Shown one piece after another: positions 33,801-48,800 of a DNA stretch of 64,000 nt. The stretch is from Trichopria drosophilae (lineage: Eukaryota > Arthropoda > Insecta > Hymenoptera > Diapriidae): assembly GCA_030407085.1 (NCBI GenBank), contig CM059586.1, forward strand, positions 12,356,001 through 12,420,000, written 5' to 3'. Position 1 is the stretch's first letter; each line of letters opens with the position of its first letter. Under the pieces are notes generated by a model. It worked only from the letters and a program-made list of their open reading frames with translations, was not told where the DNA came from and did no database searches. The translations under genes were made by a program, and so were the position numbers.

Positions 33801-36800
33801 TTAAAGGGATTTTAAAAGATAGCGACTACCTGCAATCGTTTACCAAAACGACTACTAACGGGAAATAAAAATAGCAAAGCAAAAACCTGTGCAAAGGACC
33901 ATGCAATGAGATCATCGAATCTACCATACATCCAAGTTTTGTCAGAAAAAATCCGATGCAATAGTAAAAGACACCTCAATATTGAAGTTTATTTAAATAC
34001 AAAAATGCGTGAAATTAAGCACTTGTTGCATAAAATACTATTATACGGTTTTACATTTTTCTGTTTCATTTTGCATATACTTGTAACATAACATATAGTT
34101 CGAGACATTTTCAAAATGGCTTCTTATAGTAATATGAGTGCAAAAATTACTATTTTCACATTTAATTGCTTAAAAGTAGTCGAAAAAACAATTGTAATGC
34201 AAACACCATTCTCTTGTCTCTTATTTACTTTTCGTTTCAATAACACTAACCGACAAAATTTTACTTTTTATCTGCCTTTGTCAAGCGAAGTATCATTTCC
34301 GACGTATTTTTTTTGTACTGAAAACGATGGCACTCGCAGAATTTTGCTATCACGTCACATTTCTGAGAAAAATGAGGTTAAATGTGGTTAAAAAATGAGG
34401 TCAAATTTAACCACGTTTTTCTCCAAAATGTGACGTGATAGCAAAATTCTGCTAGCGCCATCGTTTTCAGCACGAAAAAATACTTCAGAAATGATACTTC
34501 GCTTTTTCATCAATCATTATCGTTGTCTTTTACATTAATGGTCAGTTGTTTAACTTTAATTTATTATTAACAATAAATTACGAAATTTCTATGCAGCAAC
34601 TACTATGATAAAATAATATTTACCATGCTCTATCAAACATACCGTATGGGCTACTGGATATTTCTAAAAATAACCAGATGTTAAAAAAAACTGTAAAAAC
34701 ATTTACATAGCAAGAGTTTTGGCGTTATTATAACGACATTTTCTTTCCATTTAACGTTTGTTTACATGAAAGAGTTTCATGTAATTAATAATTCTCTAGT
34801 TTGAATTTCAATAACACCATGCATGCATGAACGATATTAATCATGACTGAAATAGAAAAACATTTTTATTTTTAATTTGATATTTTGATTTTAGTTATAC
34901 GAAGTGTTAGTTATACAAAACAAGTAATAAAGTCCAACTATGTTTACAAATATAAATAACATGTTCATAATGAAAGTAGAAGACTATTCTTCAAGTCGAC
35001 CTCATATAAAATATATATATATATTTATAGTAAATATTAAACAATCCTCGAAGGGGTATTTTTTAAGTACTACGCATCATTTGTCGAAGACGTGAATAAA
35101 TGCACGTATGCACTTCTTAAATGGAAACTTCTTGTTGGAAATTTACTGTTTGAGAAATCAATTTAGTGAGAGACTTTCACTAACCTTCAATTCTGGTCAA
35201 AATGACTGTACATTTCGAAATTTGTACACTTTACGTGCAATAAATGTTACAGTATTTTAAGTAGATTCTTAGAAGTTGCAAAAAAATTAATAGTGATTCG
35301 AAATTTAAGAATTTAAGAAATAAAATTGAATGTTTACTGTATGGAAATCTTAATTTCTGCTATAATACTGATTTTAATTCGGTGGATATTATTTTCAATT
35401 TTCTGTCATTAATTATCATATACTGATTTCAATTTAACTCGTTCATTTCGGAGTACATCTCAGTTACGTCGAATACACTTCACATTAATTTAATCTTTAA
35501 ATTTAACAGAAAAAAAGTGATTACAATGTAGTTATGTCCCACATATCATATTTATTTAACGACATAAAAGTAGTATACAAAATCTTTTTCAAATACTACT
35601 TATATACGAAGCCCAATAAAAAGTAAAATTGTAGATAAATCCATTAGCGTTAATATTCTTCTTATATATTTATAAAAGTATTATGCAAGATAAAAATTTT
35701 ACAATTTTTAAAAATTGGTTGCATGAAGTCGAATAAAAAACGAAATTGCAGGTATAGTTTGGTACCTAGAGGGTTGCTGTGTGCTTATTTTAGCATAAGA
35801 CTAATATTTTTGTGATAATCACGATAAATTTGTTTAACCTACTAAATCCTTAATGGACATTTTGTACTACAGTTTTCAACGGTCGTATTTTTGGAGAAAA
35901 AGGATCTAAAACATAGTCAAGAACGACATCTGACGTGGAAGTAAGTGAACATTCAAAATCTGTATTTTTAAAGTTCAAATTTCGAAGACATAATTTTTTA
36001 ACTTCAAGCCAGCCTTCCGAAACGTTTTCAGTGTAAAACAACGAAATAAAAAAGAAACACATTTGCAAAATCATGTATAGTTTTTCACGAATGAATTTTT
36101 AAAAAAATTTAATAACAGATTCTGAATGTTCACTTACTTTTACGTCACATGTCCTCCATGACTATTTTTTAGATCCTTTTTTTCCCAAAATACAGTCGTT
36201 GAAAACTGTAGTAAAAAAATGTCCATTCAGGACTTAATAGGTCAAAAAATCAATTTATCGTGATTAACACAAACAGTTAGTATTTGCTAAAAATAAGAAC
36301 ATAGCAACATTGTAGGTAATAAACATTATCTACAATTTCGTTTTTTATGCGACTTCATAAGACCAACATTCGCCGAGATCAAACTTTTTTAAAAATGATG
36401 AAATTTAATCTTGCATAATACTTTGCTCGCTTCTTTTTTTCAATACAACAGTTTGTTGGTTATTAATACATAAAAAGAATGCTAAATTTAATTTAATTAT
36501 CTACAATTTCACTTTTTACTAGGCCTCATATACAGTTGGTATTTCCAAAAATACGACAAATGAAATACATTTTTAGCTACAAAACATTATAAAAATAGCA
36601 TGAAAACTATAATTAAAATGTAATAGAAATATTATTAAATTAACATCTCTTTACATTTCTAAACTATTTTCTACAATTGGTTTACCCATTGCATCAATAA
36701 TAAAAAAATTTTTTCGCGGGGATTTTCAACATAGCGAGATTATGGTATTAATTTTCCGAACAATTACATGAGTATTTAAAAGTTCACTGAATTACAGAGA

Positions 36801-39800
36801 AAATCGATTTTTATTTAACCTCCTGTGGGCAATATTTGGAACTTTAAAAAGTTAGTCATATTAGGGTAACTGACAACTTGATGATAAACCGTAAGTTTAA
36901 ATAATATGCAATAAGGTCTTCTTAGTTTCCTGTCAATAAAAATGCTTTTCCAGTAATATTCATACCATTTTCCTCTCCCAGAAAAATATAGTTTTTTAGG
37001 AAATTTCATATCCCTTAATTTAGGTCCGCAGTATTTTTTATGTAATTGTCATAGAGAACGTTAAAATTACTAAAAACCGAAGTAAATCAGTTTTTAACGC
37101 AAATGTCAAAGAAAAGTAACTTGTTATTTGCATGTTATTTTCTGCAATCAAATTTCATTTGAAATCCTGCTTTTCTTTATGATCATACACATTTTTTAAT
37201 TTTGTGTTCACCATTTTTCTATTAAAAAATAAGGAAAATGTAGTCATTTAGACCACGTATAATCCAAAAATACTAATGATTAACGAAGTTATAGTTTATT
37301 GAATGACTTTTTTGGTGTATTCAGTCATTTGCGGTATTTTACTTTTTTTATGCAAAATGATGATATTAAAAAATATTGTCTTGCATGTTTTTTGTAGATT
37401 TTTTTACGAGCTTTAAGATATCTAAAAATATGTATTTTTTTGCATATATGCTCTTCAGTTGACACTTTATTCAATATGTTATATGATGTGCGTAATGAAA
37501 TATTGTATTTTGTGATTTTTTCAGATTTTTAAAAATACCCGAAATTTTAATAATTAACTTTGAAATTGAGTGTTTTTGTTTGAAGGTGCAATTGAAACTA
37601 AAAAAATACGTATTTTTATCTTAAAGCTCGTCAAAAAATCTACACAAAACATCTAAGATGATATTTTTTAATATAATCATTTTGCAAAAAAAGATAAGTC
37701 TCGCAAACGACTAAATACAAAAAAAAAACTAGTGTTGGCGTGGTGCCTCGCTCGCTTCGTTCGCTCAGAAACTTCGACCCAGTGGAGAGTTGGCTATTCC
37801 TTAATACTCGTTTGTTTACTAACAGCTTTCAATTATATTATAAAATTATATTATAATTTAGGGGTTTTTGGATATTTAGGGGTCCAATCATATTTAGGTC
37901 CAAGTGGCTTCGATTCCTATGTTACAACAGTATAGCATTTATTATATATATGAAACTTGAAAATGAGCATTTTTAAAACTTCGACCCCGACAACAGGCCA
38001 GCCGGAGTATTAATAACTAACAGTTACTAAGACTTACTTCAAGCACTTGTATTGTAATAGACTATTCGATGCATATTACATGTTTACAGTGTTTTACTAA
38101 TTACTGTCTGTATCATTATGATATTATATATACAATATATATACATATAATTCGTCAAAGATATCTTGAATGTGTCGAAAAGATCTCTGACGGATATCTT
38201 TTAGATACTGTAAGACATCTTTTAGATATATCGAAATAATTATTTTCGTATCAAGGGCGTAAAAGAACTTATGCGCCGAACTTATATAGGGTAATTTTTG
38301 GCCGAGGTGACCAAATTCAATACTTTTCAGACAATAGTCATAAACAATTTAAACCAGTTTTATGGCATTATCGTTCACTTTAGGAAGGAAATGCATAAAA
38401 CCTTTTTCGTAGAGAATTTAATGCTCTATCATTTTTATTTGAAACATTTTTTAATAAAATTTGTATTTTTCAAAATAAATTAAAAAAACTACGAAAAAAC
38501 TTAATTGGGGCTAATTTTTTTTAGTAATGGCCTAATGGATCTGCCCCAAAATCTAATCAGATCTAAGTTATGCCAAGACACGTATTTTAAAAAAAAATTT
38601 ATGTCATTACGCTTATCCGTTCGCGAGTTACCGCGAGACAAAAAAAAACTGGACGTACGGACGTACAGACGTACAAGATCACGGACACAAATTTTTTTTA
38701 TTGTTGATTTGGGTTCCTTAGGGTCTGAAACGTCGACATTTGATGAAAAACTATAGGGTAATTTTTATGCCCGAAGTGACCAAATTCAATACTTCGTCCA
38801 GACCTAAGGTCTGGGTCGAAGTAATCATTAAATAAACTATAACTTCGTTAATCATTGGTATTTTTGGAATATAGATGGCATAAATGACTACATTTTCATT
38901 ACTTTCTAATACAAAATGATGGCCCACTAAACTAATAAAAAAATATTCAAATTACTTTTTCTGAAGTACTTGTGACTACTATGTCATGGTTAAAAGCAAT
39001 AAATTATTAATATAATGAACATTTTTCAAAGACCATATCGTGCCAAGTATTGACGCACGAAATGAAATAAATAACGATTTCACAGATAATTGTGCGAACT
39101 TAAATGTATACCAGAACAATTTCTTCAGATTTTCAAAATATCTCCCAGCTAAAAGTTTGCTTCAGCTGTCATATTTTTGGAAATACTGACTATGTCATGA
39201 CCATTAAAAAGTTACATTGCTTTTCTAGTTATCTTTTACATTTTTCTTGTGTATTTATAAGGAAAAAAACAAATATATTAAATAAACAAGGAGAACGGGA
39301 AGATGATATTTCATACAAGATAAAAATTTCGCATTTCTTATAACTATATGTTTATTTTTACCTAAAACTAAGTAAAGGTAAGTTTTAATAAATCATAACT
39401 CGAAAAGATGACACGGGTTCGCGGGGAGTAACAAATTCAGCTTTACGGCATATTCCCCTATGAACTCCAAAATAAGAAGTAATTTTACTTGGCTACAATA
39501 ATGCTACACGAATACCCCACTTTAAGAAGATTTGTTTTTATTTGCCCCAATTATCAGAGTAAAAATGATTAATAAAAAAAGTAAATCCCAGACAATTCAC
39601 TGAAAAAATTCTATTCAGCAAAAGTCATCATTGTTTTCCTTACACTATTTATAGAATGATGCAGAAAAAGTCGATCAATATGTGTCTATCAAAATAATTA
39701 TGTAAGTTTCTTTCAAATGAAACGAAAACTTGAAAGATAAATGAAAGGTGTGATAAACGTATAAATAATCTTTCAACAAAGAGAGCTGCTTCTTGCGAGT

Positions 39801-42800
39801 TCGAATGTCAAAGATAATTAAACGATAAAAAGATATGCGTGGTACACATCATTAGTTTTACATATTTATATAAAATATACAGAAACAGAATTTAATACAT
39901 AATTGCAGCTTTGTGAATTATATATATTATAAATAATTAGAATTTTCTAATAAAATCGACCAAGAGCAGGAACAAGATGAACAAAAATTACTTCTTTTAA
40001 CTAAATAAATTTACATGAATCAAGTAATCACATTTTTTTTATTCAAATAAATTTTTGATACTTTTAGAGAAGATTTATTTTATTCAAGTAAATTTTCTTG
40101 CCTTATAATATCCTATATTAAGAAAATATCGTCTTGAATGAAGATAGTATTTTCTTGAAACAAAGAAATATTTTACTTAAGGGTAGTAAATCATATTTAT
40201 TGTCGGAAGTAAATCATTTTATACAAATACTTTACTCCGCCAAAGAATTCATATGTTTAAATTTAGAAAATAGTAAAGACTTTGACATCAATAAATTTGT
40301 TCCGGAGAACAATTTACTCATATCAAAACAAATTTACTTGATTCAAGTAAATATTTTACTTAAATAGTCGCAACAAAATATTTATTTGAAAGAAGATCCG
40401 GATTGACTTTGAACAATTAAATATTTACTTGAAAGAAATAAATGTTCTCTTAAAAATGAGTAAATATTTACTACGTTTTTACATTTACTTAGGACCACAT
40501 AGTAATATGATCCAATAATTTTATTTCTTCTCAATTTTCCCAAATAAAAATTTATCTTTATCAAGTAATTATTTACTTGAAGCAGTGCAATATTTTCTGG
40601 AGATAAAGAAACATTTACTTTATCACGTTTCCTGGTAGAAATGAAAACATTTTTGTACAATTCTTGTATAACATTCTTATTTGCCATATTAAAGGTATAG
40701 GGGAAAATGGCCAGTCTAAGAAAAAATAGACAAATTTCTACCAGGGTTGGAGGAAGAAAATTATTTAATTCGGTGAAGTAAATATCTATTTCATTCAGGT
40801 AAATATTTATTGAAACTAAAAAATTCACTGGTTAAACAAAGTATTTGATCTTGAAAAAACTGAAATATTTTGTGGAATTAAGAAAATATTAATCTTTGTC
40901 AAGAATTGTTTTTTTCAAATAAACGGTGAATATACTTTATAATAAATATTTTTTGACGACTATTCAAAGAAACCAATTACTTGAATCGAGTAAAATTTCA
41001 TTAAAATCACTAAATTTTTTTTTTCAGTGTGGACATGAGCGTTACACCAAAGTATTTTTTACTTTTCATGTATCATTTGATACTTTTCGTTTCTTTTATC
41101 ACATTTACCTAACAAAACAATTGTTTCTCATGTTTATACAAAAGTATATAACAATTATATACAACTTACCTTTATAGTTGGGTAACTTTTATTGTCTGGA
41201 GTACTATTAACACCTGGTATACTTCCAGCTGATCTGCCTTCGCATTCATATCGAAATCGAAGAGATTTGCTAGCCGGTTGTTCCACAATTTCGACACGAG
41301 CTTTTGAACGACTGTTTTTGGATGCTAATGCATTGTTGACAGCCTCTGCATCTCTACCCATCATCATAGCCTGATGATCTAAGTCCAAAATTTCGTTCCC
41401 GAAATTCGCCTCCTTGGATATAACCTCCACTGTAAATTAAACAAAATATATTAATAAAATAATGATTTTCGATACAAGTGCATAAATTTCGGCTTTATGC
41501 ACTGCATGTTAACTATGTGATTAGATAGAGACGGTGCATAAAGTAGAATTTTACGTACCCCAAAAGTAGTTTTACATATAATAGAAAAAAAAACGTAAAC
41601 AATTTTAGTTACATATTAAAAATGTCTTTCTGTGATCTTAAATTCTGTGGTGAAAGGTATATCAACATAACTGACAATGTCATGATTTCGAAATAAACGA
41701 GGTTCAATGTTCACTTAATTCTATCACAACGAAAAAACAAATGATGTGTTTATTTAGTCATAGTTTGTAGTATATTTTTTAAATAAGTTTTTTTTATTTA
41801 GTAAAATTCATGGATTAACACGAAGTTTAGTGTATTTCCAGTCTAACTATATATTTTGTTGCAAGTAGAATATTTACATATGTAACCTGTCGCAGGCTTA
41901 TTTTGAACCACTTTACGATCTTTTTGATATCAAATTCTATAACTCTAAAATGTAAATAGAGTTTGAACGATATAATACATTCATATTTATAAAGATATTG
42001 TTAATATTTCTTAAGATATATTGGTAAATCCATGAAATTTTTAATATTTCACTTCATAAAAAAATGTATCTAAATTTTCAATGTACACTATACACTTCTA
42101 AGGAATTCTATGGAACTTTTAAAATTCGACTTTCAAAAGAAATTTTTTGTATGGCACCTTAATCAGTCTTATACCATTACCTTTCTAGGTCCAGAAAAAG
42201 TAAATAAAAAGTGAGGCCACTCAATTACAAAGTTCTACTACCCAATGAAAACTATGCTAAAGAAGTATTTGTTTCTAAATTAAGAGTATTTCTCATCTAA
42301 GAAATTGTCGAACATTCAAATTTAAAAAATTCAGTGTTACCCAGTTTCAATTTTTGAAAACTAACCTCAAATTTGGACTCAACGACCTCAAAAATCACCA
42401 GGTACCAAGTTCGAAGTTTTCATTCTTTGTCAATCACTGGAATAAATGCGACTATGAATTTGAAAAAAATTGAATTTAGCAGACATTTTACAGTCGCCAT
42501 TTTGAAATTTAATTTTTTGCACTAGTTCTATCTTCCGGCCCACACATTTTTGACACGATATTTATAAATATCTGATGTATTCTAAAGTGGAAAATGAGAA
42601 AAAAAAGATTAGAAAAAAAAATACAAAAATCCTGAGTTTTGTTAACTAAATGCTCATAACTTTTTTACTTTAGCTGCATTTTTCCAAACACTTTATTTAT
42701 TAACGCATTTATTCCATTGATTAAACCCTGTTTTTTCGAATGGTATTTGGAAAAATGCAGCTAAAGTAAAAAAATTACGAGCATTTCGTTAACAAAACTC

Positions 42801-45800
42801 AGGATTTTTTGTATTTTTTTTTCTAATCTTTTTTTTTCATTTTCCACTTTAGAATACATCAGATATTTATAAATATCGTGTCAAAAATGTTTGGGCTGGG
42901 AGATAGAACTAGTGCAAAAAATTTAATTTATTTGGACAATAAAAAACGTTAAATCACATTTTTTTTCACTGTATTTGACGACTAAAAAGTACTGCCACAC
43001 TTCATATATAATTTATGTACATTTTGGTACTTAAAGGGTTAAGGACCATTTTCTAAATAAATAATCATTTGTATACAAAAAATGTGATATTATCTGAAAT
43101 TTTGTTAAAGTGTTAGTTATGCTGTTATGCCTTTCAAATCACAGAATAGTCATCATGTAATATTATTATTTATTCAATGGAATTCTAGGTGATGAATGAA
43201 ACCAAATAACCCGCAACATGTGTATTTAAACCTCTAGTTATACACATTCTAAATAATTTGATTTCTATATTAAAGAGTCAAATGGAAGTATTGAACCGTT
43301 ATCACATGTTCTTCGTGGGAAATAAATTATCTGCTGTAATCACTGGTAAGAATTGTTAATGAGGAGGTAAGAACTTCATTAAATAACAAGAAGTAATTTA
43401 TTCTTTTCCAAACTGGTTTCAAATACGATTATAGCACTTGTATTATTAGCGTAACGGAAATTGGGTTATCAATTGTCATTATAGCCATCTTACTTGCTAA
43501 AATGTTTAATGACTATATTGATAGGTAATGGAATCTCATACTTTTATATTGTCGTAATTAAATATTTCGCTATATTATTTTATTAACTATGAACAAAGCA
43601 TTACTATATTAATTAAGTGATTTTAACGATTTCAGACATTCAATTTCTGAATAAATTATTCTTAGAAAAAAAATGCAAATGACGTCAAAATTTCTTATCA
43701 TTTCCATAATTTACTCGCTTTAGAACTTTTTTCTTTATGACGCACTGAAATGAATTGGAAAATTCGCAATATTGGAGGGTAATTGAACTTACGGCGCTAA
43801 AAAATTTGCAATTACAAAATTTTCGTTTTTCAAAGTATCTACTGAGAATAATTTGCTTTTAAATTTGTTTACCATTAAATGGTAAATTAAATACAATCGT
43901 TCAATGAACGACAATTTTGATTTTTTTATATAATGAAAGTCTCTCCTCAACTTGTTCATAAATATCAAACAATTGAACTTGAGATGATATTTATAAATTT
44001 TGAAGTTAGTGAAAGATTGAAGCTACACAAAATTTAACAATTATTGTCATGTTTACAATAAAAAAAATCAGTATAAAAAATTTGTATATATTAAGACTGC
44101 TACTAAATGGCATAGTTTTTATCAAGCAAATCTCATTGAAATTAATTAATTTTCTCTTTATGACACAATAAAAAATGGTGAGTTACGTAAAAATAATTTT
44201 GGAAATTGTGACATCTTGAATATTAATTTGGAGATTTAATTAATTGGGAGGATTTTGAATAAACGAAATTCCTACTAACTTTTAACGGACTGTAAAAATG
44301 TTAAAAAATGTATTAAATTTTATCAGAATTTTATTTATAATAATATATATCAACAATTTTTCATACATTTAAAGTTAACGCTTAAATATCCTATGAACTT
44401 GGAGTTGTGAATTCATGTTTTGTCCTCCTGAAAGAAATAGGCTTCAAAAGTTTGATAATTGCAAGTGTCCAAATACTCTTGGAACATATTTCCTGAAAAC
44501 CAACATACACAGAACTTCAAAATCTTAACACAGCTAAAAATATAACTATGTACAAAGAGGAAAGAAGATTTATATCGACCTGGATAATGTCTTAAACGGA
44601 TGTAAGGTAAGATAGTACAATTAAAATTAATTTGGATGTAAAATTTTGTAGCTGATGTTATTCAGTTCTACAGTTATCTGATATTAATATAAATCTGAGA
44701 AAAGAAATTGGGAAAAATACTGTCTATGAAAATTTTCGAAATGATTTGAACTTGAGTATGTCAGAAAATGTTAAGAACAATGACGAAAATGTTGTAATAC
44801 TTGCTAAATGTTTCCAAAAACACTGTTTCAGAAATTGTTTATTTCTGTTATAATACCGAAATTTTTTACGAAAAAATTCAATAATATTTTTTTGTCGTAT
44901 TAGAGATGGTCATTAACTTCAAAACATTTAGGTAATGTTTATTGAAAATATTTTTTCCGTTAATCAAAAAAAATTTTGGTGAACAATATTGAACATTCAG
45001 AATAAATAACTAAACTTTTCCTGAAGAATTAATAAACTTTTTAAGAAAACTTAATACTTTATGAATATTGAAATATTTTACATTTGTTAATAATAGTATT
45101 TTTGTGGGCATTATAAAAAAATTATGACACCAATGTTTTTTATTTTGATTTTATCAGTCTTCTGGGTACAAATGTACACTTTTAATGCACTTGTATCTAT
45201 TTGTAATTATTGTTATGTACGTGGAATCTGAACAAAAAATATACTTCCGTATTATTAGACGAAACTGATTAAATAAAATATGGGACAAGGGGAAACCCAT
45301 TAGCTCAATGATGAATCGTCTTTTTAAATAATTACTAATAAAATTTACTACCTATAAAATCTAATATGTCTACCACGTTATTGAAATTAACGTAGACAAT
45401 TGCTTTTCATAAATTATTGATGAACTTCAGAACATCATTAACAACACTTTTCTTATAAGAAGTTATATGTAAAGAAACTGAGTTCTTTTTTGATATTACT
45501 TTCTATATTAACCAGTGCTATATGCATAGTCTTAAGAGTTCAGAAACTCATATCATTAGCTCCGTGTATAATAAATATTTTGCTTCTCATTTCTTTATTA
45601 AGGTAGCTGGACCCCAAATTGTAGTATATATTTGAGAAGAATATATATACAGGGTGTCCCAGAACTCCCGCACAATATTGTAGAGCATAAATCTTGACAT
45701 CATTCTGAGTAAAAAAGGTTCATACCAAAATGGGAACTGAAGCTCAGAATTTGAGTGGGAAGCCATTGAAGTTTCAAAAAAATTGTTTCTTTGCAATAAC

Positions 45801-48800
45801 TCGGCTCGTTTTAAAGTTACATTAACGAATGATGGCTGAATTTGAAGGTTTTTTATAGAGCTACAACTTATCTCTGAGAGCATATGACCTGCAATGAATA
45901 TTTCGCCAGTTATGGTCCTAAAAAGGGTAAAAATGGCTTTTATTTGCAGTCTTTCGCGTCTAACTCTATTCCGTAGAACACTAGCTAAATATCATATGCA
46001 ACAATATTGTAGATCTTGAAAAATCGAAGAAATTGCTCTCTAATACGTTTCGTTTTGACAAAAATTGAGCCCGTGGGGGGACGTTAACAATCAGAAAATA
46101 TTTTTTCGCCTATTTTCTGATATTTAACTTCTCCCCACGGAGTCAATTTTTATCAAAACGCAACGTATGATAGGGCAAGTTCTTCGCCTTTTCAAGCTCT
46201 ACAACGCTGTTGTATTTAATATTTCATTTTTAATATAGCATTTTACGGAAATGAGTTAGACGCGGAAAACTACAAAAAAAAAGGCCCTTTTTACCCGTTT
46301 TAGGTCGATAACTGGCGAAATATTCATTACAGGTCATATGCTCTTAAATGTAAGTTGTAGCTCTATAAAAAACCTTTAAATTAAGCCATCATTCGTTAAT
46401 GTAATTTTAAAACGAGCCGAGTTATTGCAAAAAAAAAACTATATTTTTTTTAAACTTCAATGGCTTGCCACTCAAATTCTGAGCTTCAGAACCCATTTTG
46501 GTACCAAACTTTTTTGCTCAGAATGAGGTTAAGGTTCACCCCCTGCAATATTATGCGGGAGTTCTGGGACACCCTGTATATTATTCACATAAAATCTTAA
46601 TAGAAATTTCAAGATTAACATCTTCAATATATCCAGGTCGTATTACTGGTTATTGTTCATTCTGAACTTATTCTGTGTGAATTTAAATTAATGTTTTTCC
46701 AAATTTCGTGAGATAACTAAGATTGTTTTATTAACTATGACCAGGTCTTTAATCATAATCTTAATATTTTTGTGTTTTGGTATAATTTTTTTAAGCAAAT
46801 TAAGTAAAATGAAAAATCAAATTTTGTCAAACGTGTTGAGTTTTGAACCTGATGAAGAAATCACTACATTATTATCATTAAAAACGATACTTGTAATATA
46901 TGTTTGACTTTTTTGAAATGGTACGATTAATTATTTGCACTGTGCTTGTACTGTTTTTACAGTTGACTTACTATTACTGCAGTTTAATGCTTTCGATACT
47001 TAAAAGTAATTATAAATTCATAAATTTGCTGAATGCATTTATATATTCAGAAAGTACATTCATACCACCCAATAAAGGATTTACTTCATTGGATCATTTA
47101 CTCGTGCATTTATTGGTTCTAAAATTGTGATATTCTTTATTACTAATGTACTGATACAATACAATTCTATCAATATCCGAGAAAACGAAATCAGTTTAAA
47201 TAGTATCGTAGTTCATTTAATTTATAATTATGTATTAGTTAAAAATTCACCCAAGAAAGCGAGATATTTCTACTCATTTAAAACATTTTCGTACGCTTAT
47301 AGGAGCAAAGAGATTGCATAAATCGACGTGTCAAATTAATCTGCCTTAATTTGTCTTGTGTTATATTTTTTGTGTATAAGTAATAGTAAACGAATTCATG
47401 AATGTATGAAAAAAACTGGTTTTGTCTAAATTCTCATATATTTTGATCAGATATGCCGCTTGAATATTGTTTCTATAAAAAGATCGTTTAACAAAGTGTA
47501 ACTACCCTAAAACATTTATATTTATGGTTATACTGCTACTAACTACTTGCTATTTGTATAATTATAATCGACAAAACTTTCAAGTTCAATAAACATGATA
47601 AATTTCATCATTTTCCAAGCACATTTCTTACGATTTTCGATATTAATATAAGTTTTATTATAAATCATTTAACCGAATCATCATTATTTTATACGTTTTA
47701 CGTTTTAGGTTGGATAATCATTATATTATTTTTTGAAGGAGAGCATGAATACATTTTTACATTTTCAAAAATGTGTTATAATCTTTACTCCATTGTAAAA
47801 CATGGTCATAAAATAGCTTGTCTCCTAGTGTAGATTGTACTTAAAAACTTGGCTTCAACCACAATAGTATTACTAACGAATTTAAAGGTTATTTTAAAAC
47901 AGTTTACTTAAAAGTATCTAATTTTAACTTCACACTTTACTTAAACAGCCAGCGTTAATTCGATCAAGAATTTCACAATTTCTTCAAATGATCCGAAAAT
48001 TTCAAACTAAACTCTTAAATACGTGTTTTCTGCTGGAATAAATGGAATATTTATTTGTTTAACAGCAAAGTCATGTTAGCATTCTAATTAATCTTTAAAA
48101 TCAATTTTCTATTCTGTTTGAGGTTCGAAAGAACACTAAAGTTCAACGTCAGCATAAATTTCTGTTTTGTGGGCTCTGATTTAAGCCAATCATTTAAGAT
48201 TTTCAGATTCATTTATAAGATGATACCTGCATGGAATAATTGAACGTATTTGAATTAAGGATGCGACATGTTTCGTGCTATTCAAACGGATTTAGAGAAA
48301 GTCTAAGAACGATCAAGGTTGAATGTCTGAAGTAAAATATTCGTTCAGTGCAAAATTTGATCAATGATTCATCATTTTAGTAAAATGGACTTTCATAACA
48401 TTTCATAAATCACATTATTAGTAACTATTGATTATTGTATAACTAGACATAAAATATATATGTAAGGAATTCACATTTCAATCAAGTTACAATTTTAAAA
48501 CTGTCTATTTTCAATATTATACGATTTTTAAAATGATAAAAATAACTATTTTACGAGATACATTATCAAATTCAATGAAATTTAGAATTGTTCATGAGTT
48601 GCTCATCATTATAACGGTCATACAATTACGAAAAAGCTTTTAAATGTCTTTTTTTGGCCATTTCTTGTACGTCTGTTGCTTTTGACCGTTTTAACAAAAC
48701 ATTAAATGTGTTCGTGTTCACAAGTAGTTGAGTTTATGAGAAAGTAAAAAATCGTTAACCCCCTCACATGGCTGATATTGGACTGAAAAAGTAAAGTCAC

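Noticed and set aside
40382..40828. 148-codon minus-strand open frame
   Set aside because: Its periodic sequence is a translation of the repeated ttcaagtaaatattt unit; no domain.
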